Shown: one piece after another, positions 1 to 12,011 of the stretch | Position numbering within the stretch: position 1 is the stretch's first letter | Layout of the letters: every line of letters begins with the position of its first letter | Assembly (NCBI GenBank): GCA_030624945.1 | Contig: JAUXJB010000004.1 | Span: 1 to 19,387, forward strand | Reading direction: 5' to 3' | DNA length: 19,387 bases | Source of the DNA: Deltaproteobacteria bacterium | GTDB taxonomy: Bacteria; Myxococcota_A; UBA9160; SZUA-336 | The notes under the pieces: generated by a model | The model's database searches: none | What the model saw: the letters and a program-made list of their open reading frames with translations, nothing else | What the model was told of the DNA's origin: nothing | Made by a program: the position numbers and the translations under genes

Positions 1-542
1 AGAAGCCGACGCTGCGAAACTTCCTCGAGATCCTGCTGGAGGGTATGGGCGGTCAGATGGAGGCCGCGATCGGCCCCGAGTGGCAGCGCTACGCCCCCGT
101 CGTCTGCACGCTGGGGCTCTTCATCCTCGTCTCCAACCTCATGGGGCTGGTGCCCTTCTTCACGGGTCCGACCACTTTCGTGGAGACCAACCTGGCCTGG
201 GCGGTGATCTCGTTCCTGACGTACAACACCATCGGGATCCGGCACCACGGCCTGGGCTACTTCAAGCGCTTCCTGGGACCGGTGCCCTGGCTGATCCCCT
301 TGATGCTTCCCATCGAGATCATCAACCATCTGGCGCGGCTGCTCTCGCTCACCGTGCGTCTCACGGCGAACATGTTCGCCGACCACACCTTGGTGGCGAT
401 CTTCGTGACCATGCCCCTGGTGGGGTTCGTGGTGCCCTGGGCGATGATGGGTTTGGGACTGTTTATCGCCTTCTTACAGGCGTTCATCTTTTCCTACTTG
501 ACCGTGGTTTTTATCGGGGAGGCCCTCGCAGAGGCCCACTAA
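1..542 (+). CDS. atpB: ATP synthase F0 subunit a, 5'-truncated
   Basis: Membrane subunit a of the F1F0 ATP synthase, which forms the ion half-channels against the c-ring. The frame is open from base 3, so the N-terminus lies outside the window; the ATG at 45 is an internal methionine (the preceding residues KPTLRNFLEILLEG are open and family-like). The family hallmark is the helix with SLTVRLTANMFADH; its Arg (codon 357-359) is the essential arginine facing the c-ring carboxylate. The conserved C-terminal helix FLQAFIFSYLTVVFIGEAL is intact. Several hydrophobic segments fit inner-membrane insertion. atpE follows 26 bases after the stop, so the two are probably co-transcribed. The subunit b, delta, alpha, gamma, beta and epsilon genes do not follow. 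Confidence 0.96.
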   Translation, partial: KPTLRNFLEILLEGMGGQMEAAIGPEWQRYAPVVCTLGLFILVSNLMGLVPFFTGPTTFVETNLAWAVISFLTYNTIGIRHHGLGYFKRFLGPVPWLIPLMLPIEIINHLARLLSLTVRLTANMFADHTLVAIFVTMPLVGFVVPWAMMGLGLFIAFLQAFIFSYLTVVFIGEALAEAH

Positions 543-568
543 CCCCGACTGCCTGGAGGGAATGACCG

Positions 569-874
569 ATGCGCGTACTCTCGACAATGGCTCTCGTCTT
601 CGTCTCTTTGCTGTTCGTGCCCGATGTCGCGCTGGCTGCCGAAGCCAGCGTCGGTTGGGGCCTCGGCATCGGGGCCGGTCTAGCGATCGGGCTCGTGGGT
701 CTCGGGTGTGGAATCGGGCAGGGCCTGGCCGGGTTTGGCGCCGTTCAGGGCATCGCGCGCAACCCCGGGGCGGCGGGTCAGATCCAGACTCCGATGGTCA
801 TCGCGCTCGCCCTCATAGAGTCGATCTCCCTGTACGGGCTGGTGGTCGCCATCCTGCTGATAGGAGAGCTCTAG
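569..874 (+). CDS. atpE: ATP synthase F0 subunit c (101 aa) with signal-peptide-like N-terminus
   Basis: Ring-forming proteolipid of the F0 motor. The start is set by GGAGGG at 555-560 with an 8-base spacer. Residues 1-24 are a hydrophobic leader ending ALAA before EASVG, so the mature hairpin may begin near residue 24; mature c subunits are about 80 aa, which fits. Helix 1 is glycine-rich and carries GQG (Q51). The polar loop is ARNPGA. Helix 2 carries the ion-binding carboxylate E84 in [11 protein letters not shown]51, E84, S85 and Y89 have the spacing of Q32, E65, S66 and Y70 of the Ilyobacter tartaricus Na+ ring; the T67 position is Ile. Followed by a 212-base spacer with a strong hairpin. 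Confidence 0.97.
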   Translation: MRVLSTMALVFVSLLFVPDVALAAEASVGWGLGIGAGLAIGLVGLGCGIGQGLAGFGAVQGIARNPGAAGQIQTPMVIALALIESISLYGLVVAILLIGEL

Positions 875-1086
875 AACGCCTTCCCGGGGCGACGGCGGTG
901 CCGGAGCCTGTATGCGTGCAGCACGTGGCCCGACTCTCACGCAAGCCAGCTCGGGCGTTCACATGCGCTCCGGGGAAGGTCGAGAGATCAACGAGTTGCG
1001 GGCGGCACATGGCTTGCTCAAGCAGCCGGCGGGCCTAACGGGAATCCCTACAACGGGACCAGGGATCCCGCGTCGGCCCTAGCCGG
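875..1086. other. Intergenic spacer atpE-tmk
   Basis: A 212-base spacer after the atpE stop. I see no supportable gene here. Its 3' part (1026-1086) forms a long imperfect hairpin, listed separately. The rest shows no recognisable promoter or RNA gene. Confidence 0.5.
1026..1086 (+). terminator. Long imperfect hairpin after atpE, possible terminator or attenuator
   Basis: Nested complementarity is visible. CCGGC-GGGCC (1026-1035) pairs with GGCCCTAGCCGG (1075-1086) apart from a TA bulge. Inside it, CGGGAATCCCT (1039-1049) pairs with AGGGATCCCG (1061-1070) apart from one bulged A. No T-run follows, so it is not a classical intrinsic terminator. It sits directly before the first ATG of tmk and could end or attenuate the atpBE transcript. 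Confidence 0.4.
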
Positions 1087-1737
1087 ATGGGGACTGGGGA
1101 CAGGCGTGCGGGTAACGGGGTGAGGCGTGCGCCGACCCCATCCGGCGATCCGCGCCCCGGGCGTTTCATCGTGCTCGAAGGAGTCGACGGTAGCGGCAAG
1201 ACGACGCAGGTCGCGCGCCTGACCGCCTGGCTGCGAGGGCGGCAACCGCGCGTCGTGGAGACGCACGAGCCCACCGACGGTGTCTGGGGTCGTCGCTACC
1301 GCGCCTGGGGGCGCGGCGAGCTCGAGGCCACGCCCGAGGAGGTGCTCGAATTCTTCGTGGAGGATCGTCGCGAGCACGTCGCCCAGCTCATCCGACCGGA
1401 GCTCGCTCGGGGCGCCTTTGTCGTGTCCGATCGCTACTACTACTCGACCCTGGCCTATCAAGCGGCGCACGGCGTCGAACGCGCGACGCTCGCGAAGCGG
1501 CTCGGGATCGATGCGCTGCCGCAGCCCGACCTGGCGCTCTGGCTGCGGCTGCCGATCGAGCTGGCGCTGGAGCGCGCGGGCTCGGACGCGGTCGAGCCCT
1601 ACGAGAAGACCGCTTTCCTCGAGAGGGTCGAGGCGGAGTATGCACGGCTGGGGCTGGAGGAGATCGACGCCAGCGGTACGCCCGAGCAGGTCGAGGGGGT
1701 CATCCGCGAACGTGTTGCTCGCTTGATCGCCGGGTAG
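1087..1737 (+). CDS. tmk: Thymidylate kinase
   Basis: dTMP kinase, phosphorylating dTMP to dTDP in the cytoplasm for dTTP synthesis. From the ATG at 1087 (216 aa): P-loop GVDGSGKT (residues 32-39) after FIVLE, the phosphate/base-binding stretch HEPTDG (60-65), the DRY motif of VVSDRYYYSTLAYQ (about 112-125), and a C-terminal LID-like region around RAGSDAVEPYEK. The family usually starts a few residues before the first beta-strand, so the first ~25 residues look like excess. GTG at 1120 (205 aa) is an equally possible start, and neither has a clear Shine-Dalgarno sequence. Convergent with the CPBP-like gene, 41 bases apart. Confidence 0.88.
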   Translation: MGTGDRRAGNGVRRAPTPSGDPRPGRFIVLEGVDGSGKTTQVARLTAWLRGRQPRVVETHEPTDGVWGRRYRAWGRGELEATPEEVLEFFVEDRREHVAQLIRPELARGAFVVSDRYYYSTLAYQAAHGVERATLAKRLGIDALPQPDLALWLRLPIELALERAGSDAVEPYEKTAFLERVEAEYARLGLEEIDASGTPEQVEGVIRERVARLIAG

Positions 1738-1778
1738 GGAGCGGGGGCCGCAGGGGAAGGGTCCCGACCTCCCGCAGG

Positions 1779-2618
1779 CTACCCCACAGGTGCGTCATCC
1801 CCGGGGTCGCCCGGGGGGATTCCGGAAGACACCGCGCCGGCGATTCGGCACAGGCGCAGGCCGGCGCCTGTGAACAGCGCCGCGAGGACCAGCCAGCCGA
1901 GCGGGGTGTGGGTGGCGCTGAGATCGTCGAAGCCCGCGATGCCGAAGGCTCCGTAAGCCGCACCGACCCCGACCAATCCCCAGAAGACGTGGAGAAGCAA
2001 GGGCGGGAGCAGGGATCCAGAGGTCTCGCGCAGCACGCCGAGCAGCAGAGCGTTCGCGACCGTTGGCGCGATCGCCCACGGGTTGAACGCGGCGATCGAC
2101 ACGGCGACGGCGTTCAGCAGCGCCGTGAAGAGTATCCCGCGCACCCTGCCGAGCGACTCGATCATCCGGGGCTGGAGCGCCCCGCGAAACAGGAACTCCT
2201 GGGTCAGCGGGTAGACGAACACCGATACCAGCAGGAGTGGCAGCAGCGGGATGGGTGTGGTCGCTGCTCTCATGTCTTCGGGGACCGGGAACACGTGCTT
2301 TACGAGGTTGTCGACCTCGCTGGTCAGGATCAGAGACCAGGCGAGCAGGATCACCGCGAGCCACGCGATCCGAGGTGGGGACAGCAGAGCCAACCCGACG
2401 GCGGGCGGCTGGGGAATGCGCGGGATGCAGAGCGCAAAGGCCGCGCCGTATGCGAGCAGGGCCGCCATCCCCACGACTCCGACCCCGAAGGGAAGGCCGG
2501 TGGCGGCGAGCACCAGCATTACCGTTGCCTGGATCAGTCCGGTGAGTGCCGCGATTGCCAGCGCGAGGCGCGGAAGCAGCGGGGGGAGCGGCTCACGCTC
2601 GGGGTCCTCTCCGTTCAT
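1779..2618 (-). CDS. CPBP-family intramembrane protein with degenerate active site
   Basis: A 279-aa polytopic membrane protein with about eight hydrophobic segments. [16 protein letters not shown] (residues 137-152) matches the CPBP (Abi/CAAX protease, Rce1-like) signature, and [11 protein letters not shown] (200-210) matches the third conserved segment. The CPBP catalytic signature is EExxxR, FxxxH and HxxxN/B. Here the first Glu is Gln (Q140-E141), no His occurs in the middle motif region (160-209), and H210 is followed by Gly at the Asn position (G214). It may therefore be a non-catalytic member or use an altered site. The start ATG overlaps the uvrA stop (ATGA), so it is translationally coupled as the last gene of the mfd-uvrA operon. 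Family assignment fairly secure; function unknown. Confidence 0.8.
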   Translation of the reverse strand: MNGEDPEREPLPPLLPRLALAIAALTGLIQATVMLVLAATGLPFGVGVVGMAALLAYGAAFALCIPRIPQPPAVGLALLSPPRIAWLAVILLAWSLILTSEVDNLVKHVFPVPEDMRAATTPIPLLPLLLVSVFVYPLTQEFLFRGALQPRMIESLGRVRGILFTALLNAVAVSIAAFNPWAIAPTVANALLLGVLRETSGSLLPPLLLHVFWGLVGVGAAYGAFGIAGFDDLSATHTPLGWLVLAALFTGAGLRLCRIAGAVSSGIPPGDPGDDAPVG

Positions 2619-5446
2619 GGCTCGAAGAGAACGGCTTCCAATGCCTGCCCCGTGTAGGAGAGGGGGCTGTTGGCAACCTCTTCTGGAGTCCCGGTGACCA
2701 CGATCTCCCCGCCCTTGTCCCCGCCCTCCGGACCCAGGTCCACGATGTGGTCCGAGGTCTTGATCACGTCGAGGTTGTGCTCGATGACGACCACGGTGTT
2801 TCCGCGCTCGACGAGGCGATTGAGTACCTCGAGCAGCTTCTCGACGTCGGCGAAGTGCAGTCCTGTCGTGGGCTCATCCAAGATGTAGAGGGTTCGCCCC
2901 GTCGCTCGCTTGGATAGCTCCTTTGCGAGCTTGATCCGCTGCGCCTCTCCCCCGGACAATGTGGTCGCCGGCTGGCCGAGATGGATGTAGCCGAGGCCGA
3001 CCTCCTGGAGCGTCTGCAGGCCGTTGTTCACGGCCCGGATGTGTTGGAGAAACTCGAGTGCTTCATCGACGGTCATGTCGAGCACATCCGCGATGGACTT
3101 CCCCTTGTACCGGACCTCGAGGGTCGGTGGGTTGTAGCGCTTGCCGATGCATTCCTCGCAGGTCACGAAGACGTCCGGCAAGAAGTGCATCTCGATGCGC
3201 AAGATCCCGTCGCCATGACACGCCTCGCAGCGTCCGCCCTTGACGTTGAAGCTGAAGCGTCCCGGCTTGTAGCCGCGCTGGCGGCTCTCCGGCAGCTGTG
3301 CAAACAGATCGCGAATGCCCGTGAAGATCCCCGTGTAGGTCGCCGGGTTGGAGCGCGAGGTGCGGCCGATCGGCGCCTGGTTTACATCGATCACCTTGTC
3401 GATGTACCGCAGTCCATCGACGCGCTGGTAGCGACCGGGCTTGTCCTTCGCGCGGTGGAGCTTCTGCGCGAGCGCGCGGTGTAGGGTGTCGTTCACCAGG
3501 GTGGACTTGCCGCTTCCGGATACGCCCGTGACCACGGTGAAGACCCCGATGGGGATGCGCACGGTCACGTCGCGCAGGTTGTTGGCCGAGGCGCCGACGA
3601 TGGTGACGAACTTGTTCGAGCCGGGGCGTCGCCGCTTGGGTATAGGGATCGAGCGCTTGCCCGAGAGAAACTGCCCCGTGAGCGAGTCCTTGACCTTCTC
3701 CACCTGCTTCGGGGTTCCCTGCGCGACGACCGCGCCCCCGTGTCTGCCGGCGCCCGGCCCCAGGTCGATCACGTGGTCGGCCGCCCGGATGGTCGCCTCG
3801 TCGTGCTCCACCACGATCACCGTGTTTCCCGCATCGCGCAGCGATGTCAACGTGCGCAGCAGCCGGCCGTGGTCGCGCGCGTGCAGACCGATGGATGGCT
3901 CATCCAGGATGTAGAGCACCCCGACGAGCGCAGAGCCGACCTGGGTAGCGAGGCGGATGCGCTGGCTCTCCCCCCCGGACAGCGTTCCCGCGGTACGATC
4001 CAGCGTCAGGTACTCGAGCCCGACGTTCTGCAGGAACTCTAGCCGCTCCGTGATCTCGCGCAGGATCCGCCCGGCGATCTCGAGATCCTTCTTGCCGAGC
4101 TTCAGGTTGTCGAAGAACGCGAGCGATTGACCGACCGTGAGCGCGCACAGGGCGTCGATCCCCAGGTTGGCTACGAGCACGGAGCGCGCTTCCGGGCGCA
4201 GGCGGCCCCCCTCGCAAGTATCGCAGGTCGTGTTGCTCATGTACTCGCGCAGGTTCTCGCGCACTCTGTCGCTGTCCGTGTCGCGGTAGCGCCGGTCGAG
4301 CAACTCGACCACGCCGGGCCACGAGCGGTCGAAGCGGAAGCGGTTGCTGCGCCCGAAGCGGAAGTGGATCTCCTCCTTGGTGCCTCCCATGAGCTGTCGG
4401 CGCACTCGCAGCGGGATCTTCTTCCACGGTGTGTGGAGGTCGAAGCCGAGCTGCTCGCCCAGCGACCTCAACATCGAGAGGTAGTAGCGCGATGCGTGGC
4501 CGTGGCCGCGGAACGGCGCGATCGCCCCCTCGGAGATCGATCTCTCCCGATCTGGCACCAGCAGATCGGGGTCGAAGAAGTGCCGCGTGCCCAGACCGTC
4601 GCAGTCCGGGCAGGCGCCTTGCGGGCTGTTGAAGGAGAAGAGGCGCGGGTTGATCTCGGGATAGCTCGCGCCGCATTCCAGGCAGGCGGCGAGCTCCGAG
4701 AAGAGCATCTCCTGGTCGCCGGGCCCGACGTCGACCCGCGCGAAGCCCTGGCTCGTGCGCACCGCGGTCTCGAGCGAGTCGGCGAGGCGCTGATCGCTGC
4801 CCTCGCGTAGGACCACGCGATCGATGACCAGGTCGATGTCGTGCCGCTTCTTCCGGTCCAGGGCCGGGGCCTGATCGAGCTCGTACATGGCTCCGTCGAT
4901 GCGGACGCGCACGAAGCCCTGGCGACTGAACTCTCGCAGCTCGCGCCTGTATTCTCCCTTGCGATCGCGCACCACGGGTGAGAGCAGCTGGATGCGGGTG
5001 CCCTCTCCGAGCTCGAGGACCTGCTTCACCATCTGGTTGATCGTCTGGGCCTGGATCGGACTTCCGCAGTTCACACAGTGCGGAATGCCGACGCGCGCGT
5101 AGAGCAGGCGCAGGTAGTCGTAGACCTCCGTTACCGTGCCCACCGTCGAGCGCGGGTTCCGGCTCGTGGTCTTCTGCTCGATGGATATGGCGGGCGAGAG
5201 GCCGTCGATCCCGTCCACGTCGGGCTTGCCGAGCTGCTCCAGGAACTGGCGCGCGTACGTGGACAGGCTCTCCACGTAGCGGCGCTGTCCCTCCGCGTAG
5301 ATCGTATCGAAGGCGAGGGAGGACTTTCCAGAGCCGGAGAGTCCCGTGATCACGACGAGCTTGTTGCGCGGGATGCGAACGTCGATCGATCTCAGGTTGT
5401 GCTCACGCGCTCCGCGTACGTAGATGTCCTCGGGACCGGTCGCCAC
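2615..5446 (-). CDS. uvrA: Excinuclease ABC subunit A
   Basis: Damage-recognition ATPase of nucleotide excision repair; dimerises and loads UvrB. 943 aa, close to the usual ~940. Two ABC modules are complete: Walker A GLSGSGKS (residues 35-42) and GVSGSGKS (about 640), signatures LSGGESQRI (about 490) and LSGGEAQRI (about 828), Walker [11 protein letters not shown] and [10 protein letters not shown]. Zinc sites: CVNC near 120, CLEC...CPDC at about 254-280, and CEAC...CEEC at about 738-765. The start is GTG at 5446, supported by GGAGG nine bases upstream inside the end of pdxA; the pdxA stop is 4 bases away. The stop overlaps the start of the CPBP-like gene. Long open frames on the opposite strand are shadows. 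Confidence 0.98.
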   Translation of the reverse strand: MATGPEDIYVRGAREHNLRSIDVRIPRNKLVVITGLSGSGKSSLAFDTIYAEGQRRYVESLSTYARQFLEQLGKPDVDGIDGLSPAISIEQKTTSRNPRSTVGTVTEVYDYLRLLYARVGIPHCVNCGSPIQAQTINQMVKQVLELGEGTRIQLLSPVVRDRKGEYRRELREFSRQGFVRVRIDGAMYELDQAPALDRKKRHDIDLVIDRVVLREGSDQRLADSLETAVRTSQGFARVDVGPGDQEMLFSELAACLECGASYPEINPRLFSFNSPQGACPDCDGLGTRHFFDPDLLVPDRERSISEGAIAPFRGHGHASRYYLSMLRSLGEQLGFDLHTPWKKIPLRVRRQLMGGTKEEIHFRFGRSNRFRFDRSWPGVVELLDRRYRDTDSDRVRENLREYMSNTTCDTCEGGRLRPEARSVLVANLGIDALCALTVGQSLAFFDNLKLGKKDLEIAGRILREITERLEFLQNVGLEYLTLDRTAGTLSGGESQRIRLATQVGSALVGVLYILDEPSIGLHARDHGRLLRTLTSLRDAGNTVIVVEHDEATIRAADHVIDLGPGAGRHGGAVVAQGTPKQVEKVKDSLTGQFLSGKRSIPIPKRRRPGSNKFVTIVGASANNLRDVTVRIPIGVFTVVTGVSGSGKSTLVNDTLHRALAQKLHRAKDKPGRYQRVDGLRYIDKVIDVNQAPIGRTSRSNPATYTGIFTGIRDLFAQLPESRQRGYKPGRFSFNVKGGRCEACHGDGILRIEMHFLPDVFVTCEECIGKRYNPPTLEVRYKGKSIADVLDMTVDEALEFLQHIRAVNNGLQTLQEVGLGYIHLGQPATTLSGGEAQRIKLAKELSKRATGRTLYILDEPTTGLHFADVEKLLEVLNRLVERGNTVVVIEHNLDVIKTSDHIVDLGPEGGDKGGEIVVTGTPEEVANSPLSYTGQALEAVLFEP

Positions 5447-5450
5447 CCCC

Positions 5451-6440
5451 TCACTCCTCCCCGCGGGTCTCGTCTCGCGGGGCCTTCGGAGAGGCCGCGA
5501 GTTTGCGCGCCAATGCTAGCGCTTCCAGCATCGATGCGGGACTCGCCCGGCCCGTACCCGCGATGTCGAAGGCGGTTCCGTGGTCGACGCTCGTTCGGAT
5601 CAGCGGAAGGCCCAGCGTGACATTCACCGCCTTGCCGAAGGCGTGGACCTTGAGGGGAGCGAGACCTTGGTCGTGGTACATGGCCAAGACGGCATCGAAC
5701 TCGCCGCCCGCCGCGCGGTGGAAGAGGCTGTCCGCGGCGTATGGGCCGGTCGCCTCGATCCCCTTCTCTCGCGAGAGCCGGACGGCGGGGCCGATGGTGC
5801 GTAGCTCCTCCTCGCCGAAGCGCCCTCCCTCTCCCGCATGCGGATTGAGCCCGCAGACGGCGATGCGCGGTTGCCCAAAGCCGAAGAGCCTCCGGAGGTC
5901 GCGATGCATCACCCCCAAGACCTCCGCGATGCCCTCGCGCGTGAGCATGTCCGGTACGTCGCGCAACGGGCAGTGGACCGTCGCGAGTCCGACCCGGAGC
6001 GAGCCCCCGACGAGCATCATCACCGCGCGTCCCGTCCCGCCTCCCCGGATCTCGGTCGCGATCTCCTGGAGGAGCTCCGTGTGCCCGGGGAACGGGAAGC
6101 CCGCCTCGCCGATCACCTCTTTGGAGATCGGCCCCGTCACCATCGCATCTACTGCGCCCGAGAGGCACTCGCGCGCGGCCCATCGAATTGCCTCGATCAC
6201 GCCAGGAGCCGCCAGGGGATTCGGCTTGCCAGGAGTCACGCGCGTCGAGGCCGTGTTTCGCACCTCGACGTACTCCGGCAGCCCCCCGGCGAGCGCGACA
6301 GCATCGATGTCGCCGTAGACCCGGTACGAGACCCCCTCGGTGTCCAGGCTGCGCAGGGCGGCGGAGACCACCTCGGGTCCGATCCCCGCCGGATCGCCGA
6401 TGGTGATGCCGAGACGCAGAGCCCGGCGGCACTCGCTCAC
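5451..6440 (-). CDS. pdxA: 4-hydroxythreonine-4-phosphate dehydrogenase
   Basis: NAD-dependent enzyme of the DXP-dependent pyridoxal 5'-phosphate pathway, which with PdxJ makes pyridoxine 5'-phosphate. 329 aa from the GTG at 6440, the same length as the E. coli enzyme. The N-terminal signature [15 protein letters not shown] and GHTELL are present. The three histidines expected to bind the divalent metal lie in [18 protein letters not shown] and [10 protein letters not shown]. The GTG at 6440 overlaps the surA stop (GTGA); the frame is open further upstream to an ATG at 6488, but that would put 16 non-conserved residues inside surA. The surA-pdxA order also occurs in E. coli, which supports both assignments. 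Confidence 0.96.
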   Translation of the reverse strand: MSECRRALRLGITIGDPAGIGPEVVSAALRSLDTEGVSYRVYGDIDAVALAGGLPEYVEVRNTASTRVTPGKPNPLAAPGVIEAIRWAARECLSGAVDAMVTGPISKEVIGEAGFPFPGHTELLQEIATEIRGGGTGRAVMMLVGGSLRVGLATVHCPLRDVPDMLTREGIAEVLGVMHRDLRRLFGFGQPRIAVCGLNPHAGEGGRFGEEELRTIGPAVRLSREKGIEATGPYAADSLFHRAAGGEFDAVLAMYHDQGLAPLKVHAFGKAVNVTLGLPLIRTSVDHGTAFDIAGTGRASPASMLEALALARKLAASPKAPRDETRGEE

Positions 6441-7399
6441 TGCCCCACGATCTCTATGTATTCCATCTCGCGTAGCTCGGCCAGCCACTTCTGCAGCTCG
6501 GGCCCGGACTTCTTCTCCTGTAGCTCGTAACGGAGCTGTTCTTTCACCTCGCTGAGCTCGATGGTCGACGGGTCGAATCGATCGATGAACTGAAACACGT
6601 TGAGTCCGTGTTCCGTCTCGACGACGGGGCTGATCTCTCCCGGAGAAAGACCTGCGAGTGCCTGCTCGATGACGGGCGGTGCCTCACCCTGTCGAAACAC
6701 GGTGAGCCCTCCCTGCGAAGCCGTGGGTGCCGCGGACACGCGGCGCGCGAGCCCGGGGAAGTCTCCGGTCTTGAGGGCCTCCGCGCGTACGGAGTTCGCG
6801 GCCGCGCGCGCCTGATCCCACGACATTCCGGAAGCGGGGGGCGGCCAGGGCATCAGGATGTGCAGCACGCGGTAGCGCTGGCCTGCGGCGACGTTCCCGT
6901 AGCGTCGCTGGAAGAGCTCCTCGATCTCCTCGTCGCTCACAGCTACCCGGCTCTGCACGGAGCCGCTGACGACCCTCATCTTCGTCAGCTGGACTCCCAG
7001 CTGCCTTCGGTACGCCTCCCGGCTGAGACCCTGCGAGGAGACGGCAGCGTAGATGTCGTCGACGCTGATCCCCTCGTCGGCGGCGATGCCCTCTATGGCC
7101 TCGTCGATTTCCACGGACGAGGCCTGCAGGTTGTTTCTCTCCGCCACCCTCATGATCAACTTGTCGTCGATCAGACTGCGCAGCGCTTCGTCGTGAACCT
7201 GACTCGCGACCTCCGGCGGCACCTGACCCTGCCGCGCGCGGATGCTCGCAAGCATCTGTGCGGTCGCCATGTTCACCTCGGAGTGCAAGATCACGTCCTC
7301 GCCGACGATTGCCGCGATCCCCTCGATCCGCTGATCGGCGCGGGCGCCCACCGCGGACAACAGCAGGATCGCCAGCCCCAGACAGACTCGGCCGCTCAC
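6437..7399 (-). CDS. surA: SurA-like periplasmic chaperone / peptidyl-prolyl isomerase
   Basis: Periplasmic chaperone helping outer-membrane proteins fold. 320 aa from the GTG at 7399, which overlaps the upstream stop (GTGA). An N-terminal Sec signal peptide with hydrophobic core LGLAILLLSAVG is followed by cleavage after ARA (residue 21). The SurA-type N-terminal domain follows (IAAIVGEDVILHSEV, then LRSLIDDKLIMRVAE). One parvulin/PpiC domain runs from about RYRVLHILMP to EHGLNVFQFIDR, with the family strings SQGGLTVF and LSPGEISPVVE. E. coli SurA (428 aa) has two parvulin domains; this has one, which is common outside the Gammaproteobacteria. A longer frame starting at 7465 is open but would overlap the upstream gene heavily and hide the signal peptide. 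Confidence 0.93.
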   Translation of the reverse strand: MSGRVCLGLAILLLSAVGARADQRIEGIAAIVGEDVILHSEVNMATAQMLASIRARQGQVPPEVASQVHDEALRSLIDDKLIMRVAERNNLQASSVEIDEAIEGIAADEGISVDDIYAAVSSQGLSREAYRRQLGVQLTKMRVVSGSVQSRVAVSDEEIEELFQRRYGNVAAGQRYRVLHILMPWPPPASGMSWDQARAAANSVRAEALKTGDFPGLARRVSAAPTASQGGLTVFRQGEAPPVIEQALAGLSPGEISPVVETEHGLNVFQFIDRFDPSTIELSEVKEQLRYELQEKKSGPELQKWLAELREMEYIEIVGQ

Positions 7400-8270
7400 C
7401 GGAGCTCCTCCAGCAGTCGTTCGTTTACCTCTATCGTCGCTCGACGCCTCAGTTGACGCAGCCAATCCCGGCGCAGGTCCTCCAAGCGTCGTTGCTGCAG
7501 CTCGAGTGCGATCTCCTCGCGCACCTCGCCGAACTCCGGCTCCCGGTGCGGGATTCTCGACTCGAGTCTAAAGATGTGAAAGCCGTACGGCGACTCGATC
7601 ACCTCGGAGACCTCCTCGGGGCGCAAGCGGAACGTCCGATCGAAGACCTCGGGCAGCTCGCCCTTCGCGAACGGCGGGAGCAGGCCTCCCTCGCCGGCCT
7701 CCGGCGCGAGGCTGTGCTCCGCCGCGAGTGTCGGGAAATCCGCGCCATCTGCCAGCGCGGTCCGTAGCTGCTGGGCCGTGGCCTCGTCCTCCACCACGAT
7801 CTGGCGAATCTGTACCTGCGCAGGCCTCCCGTAGCTGTCCCTGTGCTCCTCGAAGTAGAGCATGAGGGTGCTCTCGGGTAAGCCGAGTCGATCTCCCAGG
7901 TCCAAGAGGGCGGTGCGCTCGAGGGTCATCTGCCGCCGCACCTCCTCCAGGTACGCGGGGTTCGCAACGCTGAAGTCCTCCCCGTGAATCGCGCGCAGGC
8001 GCCTCTCGACCTCGCCATCGTGGATTTTGACCCCCAGTTCGGTCGCCCGATTCAGCATGAGCTGCTCGGAGATCAGGCGCTGCAGCTCCTCGGCCAGGAC
8101 GTCCTCGCGGCGCAGCTGGGGATTCGCCTCGAGGCGGGCATCGATCAGTCGTTGGAGCTCGGCGAACGGGATCCGGCTATCGTCGACCCGCGCGATCCAG
8201 CGGCCTTCGCCGCTCTCCCACGTGCAGGAGATGGCTCCTACGATCAGGAGGATGGGCAGAACTCGTCCCA

Positions 8271-8274
<4 letters not shown>
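7396..8274 (-). CDS. PpiC-type peptidyl-prolyl isomerase lipoprotein
   Basis: Predicted envelope lipoprotein of 292 aa with a parvulin domain. From the ATG at 8274 the N-terminus is a short signal with hydrophobic core VLPILLIVGAI and candidate lipidation Cys17 (GAISC, an acceptable lipobox). Next is a SurA/PrsA-like helical domain (LQRLISEQLMLNRATELG, EVERRLRAIHG). The parvulin domain lies near residues 150-255, with IRQIVVEDEATA, GEGGLLPPFAKGELPE and ESPYGFHIFRL. It probably aids folding or transport of exported proteins, in parallel with the next gene, surA. The start overlaps the mfd stop (ATGA) and the stop overlaps the surA start (GTGA). The frame is open upstream into mfd, but no signal peptide would result. 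Confidence 0.9.
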
Positions 8275-11822
<3,548 letters not shown>

Positions 11823-11853
11823 GGAACTCGGCGGCCTCCAGACGCACGAATAC

Positions 11854-11884
11854 CCACCCTCCCTGGCGAAGGGGGGGCGGGTGG
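11854..11884 (-). promoter_or_regulatory. Hairpin in the mfd leader
   Basis: CCACCC (11854-11859) pairs with GGGTGG (11879-11884). After one mismatch, CCC (11861-11863) pairs with GGG (11875-11877), leaving an 11-base loop. It lies downstream of the TATACT box on the mfd strand, hence in the predicted untranslated leader about 30 bases before the start. No T-run follows. It could affect mfd translation or be chance in GC-rich DNA. Confidence 0.3.
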
Positions 11885-11898
11885 AACGAAGCGCTCGA

Positions 11899-11904
11899 GT
11901 ATAG
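11899..11904 (-). promoter_or_regulatory. Candidate -10 box for the mfd operon
   Basis: On the - strand this reads TATACT, one mismatch from TATAAT, in DNA that is otherwise very GC-rich. Transcription would begin near 11892, leaving a leader of about 70 bases before the mfd GTG. The -35 region is poor, so an alternative sigma factor or an activator is possible. Confidence 0.5.
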
Positions 11905-11941
11905 GACCCGCTCGGCGGTCGCGCTTGGGGACGTGCCTCGC

Positions 11942-11947
11942 TATAAT
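11942..11947 (+). promoter_or_regulatory. Candidate -10 box (TATAAT) for the L3 gene
   Basis: A perfect TATAAT consensus, expected to start transcription near 11954 and leave a leader of about 58 bases. No good -35 hexamer is present at 17 bases (TCGCGC); TTGGGG at 11925-11930 is only 11 bases away. A strong -10 fits a ribosomal protein gene transcribed on its own. Confidence 0.6.
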
Positions 11948-11949
11948 GC

Positions 11950-11971
11950 CGCGCCCCGCCGCTGGGGCGCG
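11950..11971 (+). promoter_or_regulatory. Hairpin at the 5' end of the L3 transcript
   Basis: An 8-bp perfect stem, CGCGCCCC (11950-11957) with GGGGCGCG (11964-11971), and a 6-base loop. It begins within a few bases of the predicted transcription start. A 5'-terminal stem could stabilise the mRNA or serve as a binding site for feedback control, but nothing here proves it. Confidence 0.35.
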
Positions 11972-12011
11972 AGGCGCGCGCTCCGAAGATCTCTCCCGGG
12001 AGCCCAACGCG

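Larger units (their letters stand above)
11823..12011. promoter_or_regulatory. Divergent mfd / L3 promoter region
   Basis: A 189-base region between two divergent start codons. It holds a -10-like TATACT facing mfd (11904-11899), a perfect TATAAT facing the L3 gene (11942-11947), and one hairpin on each leader, listed separately. No convincing -35 box is seen at 17-18 bases from either -10. Confidence 0.7.

Noticed and set aside
562..1038. Alternative + strand frame overlapping atpE
   Set aside because: It overlaps the secure atpE gene out of frame, and its Arg-rich translation matches nothing.
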